Source: Cytidiella melzeri
Lineage: Eukaryota > Basidiomycota > Agaricomycetes > Polyporales > Irpicaceae
Direction of reading: 5' to 3'
Length of the DNA: 38,743 nucleotides
Assembly (NCBI GenBank): GCA_022592445.1
Contig: JABYQR010000408.1
Span: 1 to 38,743, forward strand
The translations under genes were made by a program, and so were the position numbers. Positions 1-10,069 of the stretch are shown here, piece by piece; the first letter of the stretch is position 1, and each line of letters starts with the position of its first letter. The notes under the pieces were generated by a model. That model had not been told where the DNA came from. It made no database searches and saw nothing but the letters and a program-made list of their open reading frames with translations.

Positions 1-544
1 CCCACGCGTTCATCCCAATGCCGTCCCGAATCTCGACGATAGCGTGCGTGATCGAGCAGTCAGTAGTGATAGATGTTGGAGAGACGTCCTCTGTTTTGTT
101 GTACACCCAGTCGTAAGCAAGGGGAGGTGGGCGGACACCGAGGTCAGGGAAGTACGGTGGTGCATGGGTTTGTTGGAAAAGCGAGGCGCCGGTTTGAGCG
201 GCAAGGTTGGATATGTTAACCTGCACTACGCATGGGCATTGATGCTCAGAACGAGACGAAAGAGAGAGAGATAAAATGCTCACTGGCTTGTCTATTGGTG
301 TACATCTCATTGAAACGCGCGAGCGCTTTGCCTCCTGGGTAGTTGTTGATTGACAAGACGGAGAATATAACCGTAAGGAGACAATTGAGCACAAGACAGC
401 CTGCGACGAGGAGAAATGCGAGACGGCCAAACAGGCTGCTCTTCCTCCGGGAGATCCTACCAATGCAATACGTTAAAGCCAAATACGGGGTAAGGGGCAC
501 TCGTACATCCATGTAGCACCGCGAGCAGCAGCAACGTTGAATAT
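1..544 (-). CDS. ALG12: ALG12-like alpha-1,6-mannosyltransferase, C-terminal part (partial, spliced)
   Basis: Known family role: ALG12 (GT22) adds the alpha-1,6 mannose to Man7GlcNAc2-PP-dolichol in the ER membrane during N-glycan precursor assembly. Three exons can be read on the minus strand: 507-544 (IFNVAAARG block), 284-456 (a hydrophobic stretch then NYPGGKALARFN) and 1-225 (NLAAQTGASLF, later WVYNKTED). These blocks occur in the same order as in fungal and animal ALG12. Introns 457-506 (50 bp) and 226-283 (58 bp) have GT/AG ends and join in frame. The reading frame is open to base 1, so the C-terminus lies outside the window. Upstream of 544 I cannot find the expected HKEWRF-type segment, so the 5' part is either in exons I cannot resolve or lost near the inverted repeat at 883. 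The gene could be functional or 5'-truncated. Family call is confident, integrity is not. Confidence 0.8.
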
Positions 545-882
545 CTATATCCTCATTGGGCTCACCTCATTGACTTTGGAGCGCGCGTAATCACACTTAT
601 TCTTTGACAGCGCGCAGCGCCGTCTGTTCAAAAGGACGTAGCTCTTGCCTGTCAGCACCGAGTTACCTTTGTGGCGCATGAGGACAGAAACATCATTGCA
701 GAGCCAATAGCCCATGAATTTGCCGGTCAAACGTGTTAGGGAAGTGGATTCGCATGATAAGGAGTTGAATGCGGCAAAAGTTGATATCGAGCGAATATCG
801 CGGGGCGGGCGTTAAAATGACCTCGTTCGACTCGGAGCGTGAAATTTGTGCAACAAGGGGTATTTTCAACAACATGCTGAGT
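545..882. other. Unresolved stretch upstream of the ALG12 exons
   Basis: This interval should hold upstream ALG12 exons if the gene is whole. On the minus strand there are two short open frames (about 545-730 and 693-875) but no convincing GT22 motif. A VLMRHKG string near 650-680 faintly recalls the ALG12 segment before HKEWRF but the following residues do not match. A TAG just before 544 could serve as a splice acceptor. I support no gene here. Confidence 0.4.
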
Positions 883-1923
883 TCTCAGTCCTAGCAGGTG
901 ATGGGCTCAGGGGCGTTGGCACTGTTAGACAAGGAGGAGAGGGAAGAAGATGAGTGATTAGAGAAAGGAAGGGGGAAAATGGGTGTCGGGTGAGATTTGG
1001 ACTTTAGAAACCAAAGACGGTAGTGCGGTGTGTGGATTTATGATGTGTTCGCCAGAGTCGAGGTCGTGGTTGCAGAGTGGTGGTTGTCGCGAAGTGAGTC
1101 AAGCAGTGAGTGGTGGGTAGTGAGTAGCAGAGATGTTAGTTGTTGTTGAGGTTGTCGTTGCCGTCTGGTGACCGTTGTGTCGTTTCCGTCGTCGTACAGA
1201 CTCAACGCAGCAAATAAATTTACTTGTGAGAGGATGGTGGTTGTCTGAGGTGCGCGGCCGACTTGTCAATGTGTCCAAAGCGCCCAGTCCTGTTTGGGAG
1301 CCCAAAACCGCAGGCCGACGCGCGCCGTGTTTGTTGTTGCACATGCTGTAGCTGTAGTTATGAGAATGGTGGCCGTAATGTCATTTCCGTTGTTGTACAG
1401 ACTCAACGCAGCGAATCAATTCACTTGCGAGAGGATGAGAATGGTGGCCGTGCGGTGGACATGCTTGTTCGTGATCATTGCACGCAGCCGAAGTTTAGTT
1501 TTGGGCGCCCAAACGGGACTGGGCGCTTTGGACATGTTGACAAGTCGGCCGCGCACCTCAGACGACCACCATCCTCTCGCAAGTGAATTTATTTGCTGCG
1601 TTGACTCTGTACGACGACGGAAACGACATAACGGCCACCAGACGGCGACGACAACCTCAATAACAACTAATATCTCTGCTACTCACTACCCACCACTCAC
1701 TGCTTGACTCACTTCGCGACAACCACCACTCTGCAACCACAACCTCGACTCTGGCGAACACATCATAAATCCACACACCACACTACCGTCTTTGGTTTCT
1801 AAAGTCCATATCTCACCCGACACCCATTTTCCCCCTTTCTTTCTCTAATCACTCATCTTCTTCCCTCTCCTCCTTGTCTAACAGTGCCAACGCCCCTGAG
1901 CCCATCACCTGCTAGGACTGAGA
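883..1923. repeat. Large inverted repeat, 426-bp arms with a 189-bp spacer
   Basis: Bases 883-1308 are the reverse complement of 1498-1923 with scattered substitutions. The outer ends are TCTCAGTCCTAGCAGG and its complement, the inner ends GTTTGGGAGCCCAAAA and its complement. The spacer 1309-1497 contains a second, direct copy of part of the left arm (about 1380-1450 resembles 1180-1240). No ORF in it looks real. It could be a foldback or TIR element that lost its middle, or an inverted duplication of a gene promoter, because the right arm runs directly into the permease-like relic at 1905. I found no clear target duplication. Confidence 0.85.
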
Positions 1924-2143
1924 GCTTGCCACTAGACCCCAGGAGAGCTACTAGGGCCTTTCAAGTGAGTATATGCGTTGCTTCTGTCCTAGTATTACAT
2001 TGCTGACTCAAAACAATGCTCTCTCCGCCCCACACGTCTACGTCGCCAAAGCGGACGACTGTTACCACTTCGATGCCCACGAGCTCAACCGCGTCCAGAG
2101 AAAGCTGAAGCAGAGGCATGTCTAGATGATTGCCGTGCGTAGT
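1905..2143 (+). pseudogene. Amino-acid permease N-terminal relic
   Basis: Two short open stretches can be joined over a probable intron that starts at GTGAGT (1963): an upstream segment ending ATRAFQ, and one from about 2013 reading HVYVAKADDCYHFDAHELN, then RKLKQRH, V, stop, MIAV. The order basic segment, RH(V/I)QMIA is the usual start of fungal AAP-type amino-acid permeases, just before their first membrane helix. The Q codon is TAG here, which fits a C-to-T change from CAG. After about 2143 the similarity stops and helicase-derived AT-rich sequence begins, so the rest of the gene is missing. The match is short, so the family call is tentative. Confidence 0.4.
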
Positions 2144-2229
2144 GCTTCCCTTGTCCTTCCTCGTCCTACATAGACATCTTTGGTTTTTGAATGCAGATGA
2201 CCACTCTGTTGATATCCAACAGTAGATGA

Positions 2230-4295
2230 TACAACACCAAGCTGTTATCATTGGCAAAAATTATTGAACAAGACCAAAGATGAAATGTTGAGCAGTCAAC
2301 AAGGACAGTTAGCTGCATAAAGGCAATCAGAAAGCACAACTATTCTATTGATCTTGTAGAAGTCATTGATATTCCATATTATGAAAAGATATTCGAAGCA
2401 GCATCTAAGGGAGATCACTCCCTTATCAATGAATCTTTAAGTAGCTATACATTGAACACTGAACAGGCCAGGGCTTTCAAAATCATAGCAAATCACTCAA
2501 CACTTGAAAAACCGTCTCAGCTGAAGATGTATTTGGGTGGAATGGCTGGTACAGGAAATCTCAAGTTATTAAATCATTGATACATTTTTATACCTGTCAC
2601 AATTAAGCTTATTGGTTCCTTTGTATGGCACCTACTCGATCAGCTGCATCGCTGATTGGTGGTTCTACTGATCATTTTATGCTAGGTATCAACCTTTATT
2701 GTAAAAACTGAACAACTAGGAGCTCTAAGTGAAATCCATAGTAACTTGCAGTATGTAGAGTACATATTTATGGATGAGATATGAATGTTTCAACTTATAA
2801 GATATTAGCAGACAAATGTGTATGGCCTTGGACAATGAGACTGAAGCATTTGGAGGAAAACATGCCATCTTTGCGGGAGACTTTGCACAGCTTCCCCCAC
2901 AGGCGACACCCTCTATTCAAGTACTGTTCAGTCTGGTATCCATGCAGCACAGTCTCATAAGGATCAGCAAGCTGCTTTAGGTAAAGCAATATGGCATCAG
3001 TTTACCACTGCGGTCATCTTACGCACCAATATGAGACAAAATTCACAGACAGATGAAGATGCAAAGTTCTGCACTTTGCTAGAAAACTCAAGGTACAAGT
3101 CTTGTACCAAAGAAGATATTACTTTTCTGCAAACTAGAATAGCTGGTATTTCAAAAAATTGACAAAAGTGGTCAAATACTGTGTTCCGTAACATGTCAAC
3201 TATAACATCTTACAATGCAAGTAGAGATAAATTCAATGACAGAGGAGCAGAACAATTCTTGCAAGAGGCCCATCAAACTCTGAGTTAGTTTTACTCTGTA
3301 GATTGTTATAGCTCCAACAATGATGAGACAAAGCTTTTGACCAAGATACATAAAACAAAAGCAGATCCATCACGGAATACTGACTGCCTTTGTCCACAAG
3401 ATCAAGCTGTGTTTTGGTCATTGCCTCCAAGCAATACTGGAAACCATCCTGGCAAATTAGGTACTTGTATAGGAATGCCTATTATGATTAAAAGAACAAA
3501 GCAACAGAGTGTGGTGTGACTAATGGAGCAGAAGGTGTTGTAGTTGGGTGGGAATCTCAGCCTATAGACGCAAATCACAGCACATTAGATGTGTTGTTTG
3601 TAAAGCTAACTTCACCACCAATACCAATCAAACTAGATGGATTGGAACCTGATGTAGAACCTGTCACAGCAGAACGTATAAACGTGATTTGTCAGCATCC
3701 TGATGGCGTGCAAAGAACTATAAACTGTGTACAAGTGCCAGTAATAGTAAAGTTTGGCATGATGGACTACGCATCCCAAGGTCGGACAAGGAAGTACAAT
3801 GTGTTTGACATACACAATTGTCTCAGTCACCAGTCTATGTACACTTGCTTATCAAGAGGTTCAACTTACCAGGGTACTCTTATTGCTCAAGATTTCTCAG
3901 ATAAACACATGACTGGGAGATTGTCTGAATATTTGAGACAGGAGTTCCAAAAGTTAGCATTGCTAGATGTAATTACAAGATTGCGTTTCGAAAAGAAATT
4001 ACCCAAGGGTGTAGGTGGTACAACACGGAGCCATCTAATATCATCATATAGATATGCAAGAGGAAGTGACTATGTTCCCAGAACAATGCCTAGTCCGTTA
4101 CAATGGGATTTAATCAACACCTATGATATTTGTGATCCATTCCAAGAAGCAGAATGGCAAGTACTTGACAGAAAGAAAAGACTGACAAAACAATTTACAT
4201 CCAAACCTGAAAATAGCAAGAAAAACCGTTGGGAGTCAATACTGATGCCAGACAATATATTCCTGTTCAGGGTACTGTACAGATCAATCAACTGA
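2230..4295 (+). pseudogene. Pif1-type helicase relic (Helitron-like)
   Basis: Read through several frames this is an SF1 Pif1-family helicase as carried by Helitron-like transposons. Visible in order: TLNTEQARAFKII; motif I GGMAGTG at about 2540, followed by a one-base loss that removes the KS; APT.SAASLIGGST near 2640; Walker B MDEI then TGA near 2770; GDFAQLPP near 2880; RTNMRQ near 3020; and motif VI YTCLSRGST near 3840. The only long intact frame is 3516-4295 (259 codons). Known role: DNA unwinding in rolling-circle transposition, normally with an N-terminal Rep/HUH nuclease. I see no HUH motif in the window, so the 5' part is missing. Base composition is much more AT-rich than the flanks. 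It continues by a single-base frameshift near 4240 into the protease-like region. The broken motifs I and II mean it cannot work as it stands. Confidence 0.75.
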
Positions 4296-5254
4296 GTAGG
4301 CTAAAAGGTGTTCGTATTCATAAACAGCGTAGACAGGAAGTAACTGAACATCAGGAAAGTTCCACCCAGCCATGTAAATGGCAGAAAACAGATATCAATG
4401 ACCGTATACCTGTACTCAATGGCCCTATGGGTTTTGTATGGAATGGTCAAACATATAGCTGTGCAGTGGATAGTCTGTTCACTATGATATTCAGCATTAT
4501 GAGGCATACACCAGAAGAATGGTGTAAATTGACATCAACAACAAATGAATATTTGAAAATATTTTGTGACATGTTTGAAGGTGTAGATCTTGACTCAGAT
4601 GATATAGATAAAGCGTGAGACCGTATACAGCTTGCATTTCATTGTAAAGATCCAAGTGTGTTCTCAATCAATACAACAGGCAATAATGTTAGAGAATTAT
4701 ATGAATTTCTACTCAAACCTGATGTTAGCCATATTGTCAAAACTGTGTACTGCATTGTATGTCGAAATGAAAAATCTTCTAGCTTATTTGCCAACTCTCT
4801 AATGTGGCGATGTACAAAGTCTGCATGGAGAAATAAAGCAAAACGAGCAGGAACCTGTAATGCTCAAACTATGTCTGCATGGATGACAGCTCTATTGAGA
4901 ACAAAGTCTGAGAAGAAATGCAGTGACTGTCACAGCGTAATGGAGAATATATACAAATTTGATCATGCACCACCCTTCATTGCAATGTGTATAGAGGAAG
5001 ATCTGGTTGTCAGGTTCCAACATGTTATTAATGTTAGTGGATACAATTACAAACTGCGTGGCATCATCTACTATGGAAATAATCACTATACATCTCGTAT
5101 AGTCAGTGACAACGGAGATCTGTGGTTCCACGATGGTATAAGTACAGTTAGACATACTGAATATGATGGGAAACATGAATGGTGTAAACTGCAACATGTT
5201 GGCAACAGCAAAACACGGTCGGACCAGTACTGTAGCAATTTATACATGTTGTGA
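4229..5254 (+). pseudogene. Ubiquitin-specific-protease-like domain fused downstream of the helicase
   Basis: This frame continues the helicase polypeptide after a one-base shift. It has the layout of a C19/USP cysteine protease: a Cys box (WNGQTYSCAVDSLFTMIF, about 4440-4490), two Cys-x2-Cys pairs typical of the USP zinc finger (CIVC near 4752, CSDC near 4920), and a His box (NNHYTSRIV then WFHDG, about 5080-5140). One internal TGA at 4616-4618 interrupts an otherwise open frame that ends at 5252-5254. Proteases fused to transposon helicases are known mainly as OTU domains in Helentrons. Here the fold looks like USP. The catalytic assignment rests on motif spacing only, and the domain could instead be a related peptidase. 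Confidence 0.6.
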
Positions 5255-6841
5255 TGTTCAAGATACCTGCGCAATAATGACATCTAATTCAATTGATATT
5301 TATGATATTGTGAGACATGTAAAACCTGCGTGATATTGAGTTCTGATTTATTGATATATATGATATTGTGAGAAATGTATCAAGTCTTCAGGAATTGTAC
5401 TTGCCGCTTGCCGGCCCTGCTAACACTAGTACTATATGTACAGATTTGTACCCATATGCAGTCTGTAAAAATCAAAGACTGCATTTTTGTTGCAAAAGTG
5501 ATCGGATGTAAAGAGCTGATAACAAGGCCAGTGCGACGCCACCAGCTGTATTCATTGTTTTTTAATTGACACTGCTACTGTCTGTATTCCACCATCAGAT
5601 TTTCACACTTTGGGGGACAAAAAGGTCACAATTGGAAAGGAATCAATGTGCTGGAGGACACTGGAACAATTCTTCTTCAGTACTCATGAATTGTAATGTA
5701 GTTTTTCCACACCTTGTTTCAGATAAGGGAATTATGCAGCTGTATATGGTAACTGTAGTACTAACTATTCCATTAGCTGAGACGTACAGATATGGGTTGT
5801 GTGGACTAAGTAGCACATAGCACTATAGCAGAACTGCACATATATGTATGCCTGTGTTCTAGTAGCATAGGAATTGACATAAAAAGCACGCAGTACAACT
5901 CTAGAGAACACCTAAAGTGTATGTCTGAGGCCAGTACTAGCATGAGTCATTCACTCAATGTGTATGTCTCTGGTACAAGCGCTGAGCTTAGTCATACACT
6001 GAGTAATGCCCTTAGTATTACAGTAGAATAGCTGAAGTGGACATGTATGGTTGTTGCTTACATCAGTAGATACAGACATGTATATTAGCTGAGCTGCTGA
6101 AGCAGCAAGAGAAACAAGATTCATCTTCAAAGCTTATAAGCCTTCACCCCTTGCACACCACTTTCACTTTGCTATGTTATGAGCCCCAGCTTGTTAGCCG
6201 TCGACATTCTCAACAACATCCATCTCTCAGCACCCCTAAGCTTTCTATCAAGTAAGTTTTTCTACTTTGCTCTGTTTGGCCACATAGTAGTTACAATACA
6301 TGAAGAATGAAGTAGAATTGTGCCAGTGCAGGAGAATGCTTTAATGTCTTTGTAAATGTAACACGGCTGTCCCCAAAAGTGTGGGAATTTGATGGGCAAT
6401 CACTCAGTAACAGTTTCTGTATTACTGAAGTGAATTAAATCAATGGGCCTATGTTGGCTTTGTTACTGGCCCTTTGAAACTTTGTGATAGACCACATTTT
6501 TCAATCAAAATACAGTTTTTATGATTTTTACAGCTGGCAAATGGGCACATACAGGTACACATAATGCACCATAATTATCCACCATTGGATAGCCCTATGT
6601 CTTGCCAATGGGCTGGTAACAAAATTCTTCAATTTGGTGCAAAATTGAGGAAATTATGGCCACATTACTGGAAAATGTCACTCAGACTCAGGTTGAAACT
6701 CTGCTGATTTTTTTGTTGCAGACTTTTCTAATGCATATATCAGTGGTTTGTTACTCCCATCAATGACATTTATTGATGTTTGTGATGATTACGCAAAGCC
6801 TATTTAACATAACAGCCAGGGCCAAAAAAATACGCATGGCA
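5255..6841. other. AT-rich noncoding stretch, probable 3' part of the Helitron-like element
   Basis: No supported gene. Short frames at 5375-5569 and 5566-5820 match nothing I recognise. A direct repeat of 30 bp (5292-5321 and 5350-5379, two mismatches) sits just after the protease frame. Around 6130-6260 there is a promoter-like arrangement: a TATAAG at 6135, then a long CT-rich stretch, then a donor-like AAGTAAGT at 6250, but no ORF follows it. I could not find a convincing Helitron 3' hairpin with CTRR end. Confidence 0.4.
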
Positions 6842-7001
6842 GGGTTTGAAACAGTGACCTCTCACATCTGCAGCACATGTAATAAGCCTGATGACCTGAG
6901 AAAACATCTTTTTCAATTTTTTTTGAAAAAAGGATTTTTCAGGTCATCAGCATGACAAACATGGCCAGGCAACACTGTGATTTTTTTGACCCACTGAGCT
7001 A
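6842..7001 (-). repeat. tRNA-related (SINE-like) sequence with an internal hairpin
   Basis: On the minus strand, TAGCTCAGTGGG (7001-6990) matches a Pol III A box and GTTTCAAACCC (6852-6842) is close to a B box, followed by CTGCCATGC as at a tRNA 3' end. The boxes are about 137 bp apart, too far for a tRNA gene, because a near-palindrome lies between them (6888-6950, arms about 29 bp, TGATGACCTGA at both outer ends, T-rich loop). The arrangement suggests a tRNA-derived SINE or an old tRNA pseudogene with an internal inverted duplication. No tail or target duplication could be delimited. Confidence 0.45.
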
Positions 7002-7028
7002 TATTCTGGGTTTTGCAATACAGGCACT

Positions 7029-7294
7029 TTCATAGCAAAGTTAGTTATTACTAACAAAATTACTCATTAGACTAAGTATTCTGAGCATGTTTGCATTGAA
7101 AGATGTTACCAGTAACAAAATTACTTATCAAAGTAAGTATTCCTGACAAGTTACTAATGAAAGTTGTTACTAGTAACAAAATTACCTATCAAAGCAAGCA
7201 TTCCTGGCATGTTTGTAATGAAAAGTGTTAATAGTCACAAACTTACTTATCAAAGTAAGTATTCCTTGCAAGCTACTAAGAAAAGTTGTCACCA
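7029..7294. repeat. Tandem repeat, about four copies of a 61-bp unit
   Basis: Diverged copies of a 61-bp unit start near 7043, 7105, 7166 and 7227. Each contains GTTACTAGTAACAAAATTAC-like sequence, then ATCAAAGTAAGTATTCCT, then a stretch ending in TTACTAATGAAA. The core GTTACTAGTAAC is itself palindromic. Copies are adjacent, with no unique spacers, so this is a minisatellite. Confidence 0.8.
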
Positions 7295-8080
7295 GTACTA
7301 CTATCATTCATACGGTGTGTGTAAAAACCCGGCGCTCAGCACATTGGCTGAGACTAAATCTGTCAAGAAGTACATAGAACTATACCTGTACATCTTGATA
7401 GTATGATGTATTAAATTCACGCTTTTTAGAGAGGAACAGCAAGCTACGGCAGGATGCCAATGAGGGGTAGAAAAGAGAAGGGATGTTTGTTAAAACATCA
7501 CAGTTAGTCACACTGGCAGGAGGTCAGCATGTTGTCCCTTCGACACAACTTACCATGTGTAGTATCACCATCAGCTGAGCTCATCAGCAAGAGCAGTGTT
7601 TGTAAAAAGTGTATTTGGGTAGATTACCATGTATATTACAAGGATGTGCTGCTGTATTCAATTTTATACAAGAATACTGAACACTTATGTGTGGGAGGAA
7701 TGATAGAACACTGTTACATTGTGTACAGCAAGAATGAGCTCCGATCCGGAGTCTCAAGAGGAGGAATGGTAAGTCTAACTTGGAGGTGCGGTAGCAGGAG
7801 GCAGCACAGACAAACAAGTACTAGAAGGAGGAAGGTCGAGAGCTATGGAGCGTTTCACCTCAACACCGCCACTTTTAAACAGCATTTAGCGCTGTTGAAG
7901 CGCCTATCAAAGTGGCCAATTTTCTTGCGCAAAGACAAGTACTGCGCAAGCCAAATGTAGTTGGGAGCTTGCCTTAAGCAGGGGTCAAGCGCAATCCTGG
8001 CCCACGTCACACAGCCATTTGTTCATATTAGTATGATAGGTACAATACATATCTTTATCTGCAACCACTGCCAACCACCC
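7295..8080 (+). other. Low-information region with one unrecognised ORF
   Basis: An ORF at 7529-7960 (143 codons) is rich in Cys and Tyr in its first half and basic in the second. I recognise no domain, signal peptide or repeat. Composition changes from AT-rich to GC-richer near 7740, inside the ORF, which argues against a single old gene. It may be a chance frame spanning the edge of the Helitron-like material. No other feature is supported. Confidence 0.3.
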
Positions 8081-8180
8081 ATGGCCGCAACTAAAGCCCA
8101 AAGAGCAGCAGCAGCTCGTGCGCGCAAGGCTCGGCATACTCACTCACATCGAGATAGCCACATAGAGTCCAGCCTGTCTG
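8081..8180 (+). pseudogene. Start of an unknown ORF cut by LTR-B1
   Basis: A frame opens with MAATKAQRAAAARARKAR, basic and Ala-rich as in the N-terminus of a DNA-binding or nuclear protein, continues for about 33 codons and then runs straight into the LTR at 8181. The remaining codons belong to the LTR. I do not recognise the gene. Confidence 0.3.
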
Positions 8181-8866
8181 TGTCACAGATTTTCAATCTT
8201 TCTACAGGACTTGCCTTACCAGGCAACGGTATTATTGGGAATAATCAAGCGCTTATCTGGCGTCTATTGAGGTGCTTAACTGGCGCTTATTCCAGCGCTT
8301 ATTCCAGTGCTAATTAATTGATGCGCTGATGCGCCATCTGTCTCTGATGTGCTGATGCGCTCCTTTCCTTATCTGTGTATCACATGATAGAACTCTCTGG
8401 AACCTTGTGGAACATGCTGGAATGGAACTATGATGTCATAGTATAGAACATTTCATTAGATGATGTCATAGTTCATAGAGCCTTCTGGAAAAGTCTAGCC
8501 TTGTCTTAGAACAAGCTAGAACAAGTCTAGCCTTGGAGCTGGGTCATGGGGTCAGGTCATGGGGACAATTGCTATTGGTTGATTATTGAAGTGGCACCAC
8601 TAGGGCATAGGGCATGCTTAGTAAGGTAGATTACTTTGCTTACTCATGTAGGTATTAGGGGTCTTAGGGTAGTACCTGGGGTCCTCCCCTCCATGTATAT
8701 ATAGAGGCACTCCTGAGGGCATATCCTCTCAGTCTTATCCACTCTGTTGAACTAGGACTACTCAGTATCTCACAGTACTTTGCTCACCACACCTCTTACT
8801 CTCTATCTCCATCAACTCCCCCCAGTTCATCAACTTACCTGGTGAGTAGTAGCCTTAACTGTTACA
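8181..8866 (+). repeat. 5' LTR of element B1 (family B)
   Basis: 686 bp, starting TGTCACAG and ending TTACA. It is nearly identical to the LTR at 38009-38698. It contains a TATATATA box (8696-8703) and, 34 nt after the box start, CAGTCTTATCCA (8730-8741), the proposed RNA 5' end. A donor CCTG|GTGAGT at 8841/8842 is present in both copies. The base before the LTR begins the flank GTCTG. No partner duplication is in the window because the 3' end of B1 is missing. Confidence 0.85.
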
Positions 8867-8868
8867 TT

Positions 8869-8880
8869 TGGATAAGACTG
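8869..8880 (+). promoter_or_regulatory. Self-primer binding site of B1
   Basis: TGGATAAGACTG lies 2 nt after the LTR end and is the exact reverse complement of CAGTCTTATCCA at 8730-8741, at the predicted transcript start. This is the arrangement of Tf1-type self-priming of reverse transcription. Confidence 0.75.
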
Positions 8881-9329
8881 CCCCCACTCCCTCACATCTC
8901 TGGACGTGCTGGAGGTTTTCTTCCCCTTTCTTCTAGGTCTTGTGCCTTTGCGTGGGCCCCTTACAAATCCTCTAGACATAGAGGTAGCCGGACCATAGGA
9001 TCCAAGTGGTAGTCGTGTCTAAGCTTTGCCTTGATACGCACAACTTGAATCATCCTCTCGCCCGACGCTCCTAGAGCTGATCAGAGCAGGAGTTGGCACT
9101 ATGCCATCATGATGAAAGTGTGCCTCCCCACAGGTGATAGTGGAGTCTGGTGTCAGACGCTCGTTATAAGAGCTAGACAACAGGACTAGAAGCCCATGAG
9201 TGCGTAGGCACAAAGACAGGTAACTTGTTCTGGCCGGACTTAGGGTCAGTGTAATACTGATCCGCCAACCATTTGCCGCACGGGTGGAACCGTGACGGAG
9301 ATCCTTTCACCACCGGACCTGGAGAGAGA
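8881..9329 (+). other. Leader of element B1, interrupted by A1
   Basis: No gene. A pyrimidine tract followed by TTCTAG at 8931-8936 is a good splice acceptor and would pair with the donor at 8842, giving a 95-bp intron that removes the primer binding site. The leader continues after A1 at 17054-17166. AGAGA at 9325-9329 is the left target duplication of A1. Confidence 0.5.
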
Positions 9330-10051
9330 TGTCGCGGAGCGACTGCTGCTATGCTGATAACCCTAAAAAGGGAGTGAAGTAGAGAGGAAGGGGGTGGATC
9401 TCCAACAACGACAACGAGGTCAAAGTCGATGATGAGCAGGCGAGCAGGCACTAGGGCCGGATACTGGCAGTGCAAATGACGAAGTTAATATCATGTTTAT
9501 ACTAGGTTACATTGAGTAACTCACCTTGCAGTGCAAATGACGAAGAGGTCAAGATGCAGAACCAGGGAGGGTAAGGGGTACTATATATATACTGTGTCTG
9601 GATGGTCTGTGCACCAGTTCCCACACTAGGGACTGGAGTAACTGTGGGACTGGAGTAACAATAGAACAATAATGAACCCGAGTAACTGTCAAGGACCTGA
9701 GTAACTGTCAAGGACCAGGGTACGTAGAACAATAGAGCTAGAACAATACAACAATAGAACAATAGGATAAGAACAATAGAACAATAAGACCTGGGGGAAT
9801 CCCTGGGGAATCTCCATCAATGGAAGAGGAACAATAGAACAATAGCCTAGGTTGATCTGGAACCGCTCCAGACTGAGTCTAGGGTTTGGGTCTGGACTAT
9901 TGATGAATAAGGCAGGATGTCACGTGACCCAGGTTAGGGTTAGGTCCGGTAACACTCCTAGCCGGAAAATAAGCGCTCTAGATAGGCGCCTAAGGCTATA
10001 AACTTGTGACAATATTGGAAAAATCCGGTCTCTGTTGGACTATCCATGTCA
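9330..10051 (-). repeat. 3' LTR of A1
   Basis: 722 bp, identical in boundaries to 16327-17048. In the minus direction it starts TGACATGG and ends GCGACA. It holds AACAATA motifs in U3, a CACGTG E-box, TTAGGGTTAGG, a TATATATA box and the self-primer (plus-strand complement at 9546-9555). Confidence 0.9.
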
Positions 10052-10065
10052 TTACCCCCCTCCTA
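10052..10065 (-). promoter_or_regulatory. Polypurine tract of A1
   Basis: On the minus strand TAGGAGGGGGGTAA directly precedes the 3' LTR start. Element C has nearly the same tract (33039-33050) at the same place. This is the expected plus-strand primer. Confidence 0.8.
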
Positions 10066-10069
10066 AAAT

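Noticed and set aside
7029..7294. Possible CRISPR-like array
   Set aside because: Adjacent 61-bp copies without unique spacers, in a eukaryotic context.
7741..7757. CTCCG/CGGAG hairpin as a Helitron 3' end
   Set aside because: Short arms and no CTRR end at the expected distance.
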